Assembly (NCBI GenBank): GCA_910577015.1 | Contig: CAJTKU010000026.1 | Location: forward strand, 1-30,493 | Length of the DNA: 30,493 bases | Source: an uncultured Lachnospiraceae bacterium | GTDB lineage: Bacteria > Bacillota > Clostridia > Lachnospirales > Lachnospiraceae | Direction of reading: 5' to 3' | Part shown: piece by piece, positions 30,382 to 30,493 of the stretch | Layout of the letters: each line of letters opens with the position of its first letter | Position numbering within the stretch: the stretch's first letter is position 1 | The notes under the pieces: model-generated | Seen by the model: the letters and a program-made list of their open reading frames with translations, nothing else | Told to the model about the DNA's origin: nothing | The model's database searches: none | Made by a program: the position numbers and the translations under genes

Positions 30382-30410
30382 ATGATACCACCTCTTAAAT
30401 GGCGTGTCTA
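30382..30410 (-). promoter_or_regulatory. Promoter of the 29801-30277 gene
   Basis: Minus strand: -35 TAGACA (30405-30410, one mismatch), 17-base spacer, -10 TATCAT (30382-30387). The leader to the ATG at 30277 would be about 100 bases. Nothing further was recognised between 30411 and the right edge. Confidence 0.6.
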
Positions 30411-30493
30411 TTTCAATTTTAATTGACTTACAAATTCATGTAGGATTACAATACATATGTTACAACTGAATATTTAAAAAGCAGAGATACTGC

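Overview
This 30.5 kb window looks like chromosomal DNA of a flagellated, anaerobic, spore-lineage Firmicute, most likely a member of the Lachnospiraceae. The basis is the moderate GC content, strong AGGAGG-type ribosome sites, a two-subunit iron-sulfur fumarase, a monoderm-type Tad pilus cluster, a BofA/YaaL pair and a typical short-insert flagellin. This is family-level inference from sequence recognition; no search was run. Nearly every gene lies on the minus strand. The one clear plus-strand gene is yaaL (14899-15192).

Left edge (1-670): tandem TTGACA-17-TATxAT promoters and a leader resembling those upstream of 16S rRNA point off the left end. They are preceded by a tRNA-Ser(GCU) gene with its own promoter and terminator. 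A 193-base, almost fully self-complementary palindrome then sits just behind plsC. 670-5050 (minus): rhomboid protease, flavodoxin-SCP2 protein, HIT protein, fumarase alpha and beta, and the acyltransferase PlsC.

5050-14430 is the centrepiece, a Tad/Flp-type pilus or secretion operon. Read 5' to 3' on the minus strand it holds: TadZ-like protein, TadA/CpaF ATPase, TadB, a TadC with a large ectodomain, a tiny Flp pilin, a DUF5702-type pseudopilin, a TadE-like protein with two C-terminal Cys/His motifs, the prepilin peptidase TadV/CpaA, a second TadE-like protein, and an FHA protein. A good sigma-A-like promoter with adjoining palindromes lies at 14366-14425. No secretin was seen, as expected for a one-membrane cell.

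14430-19690: BofA-like protein, YaaL (divergent from bofA and overlapping fliS tail to tail), FliS, flagellin, and a 942-residue protein with a FliK-like C terminus. 19690-24620: glycogen branching enzyme GlgB, translationally coupled to a TPR / acidic-repeat / pseudo-AAA protein. 24620-27300: a zinc-ribbon membrane protein with two low-complexity repeat blocks, and a small lipoprotein that shares its C-terminal domain. 27300-30493: RsmA, a HAD-hydrolase/tyrosine-phosphatase fusion, and a small membrane-anchored protein of unknown function.

The most unusual items are: the long palindrome at 463-655; an inverted repeat that buries the ribosome site of the TadE-like gene (7874-8088); two ATPase-fold proteins that have lost their Walker lysine (TadZ-like and the TPR protein); the HAD-PTP fusion; and the domain shared by the zinc-ribbon protein and its neighbouring lipoprotein. 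No CRISPR array, insertion sequence or prophage was seen.
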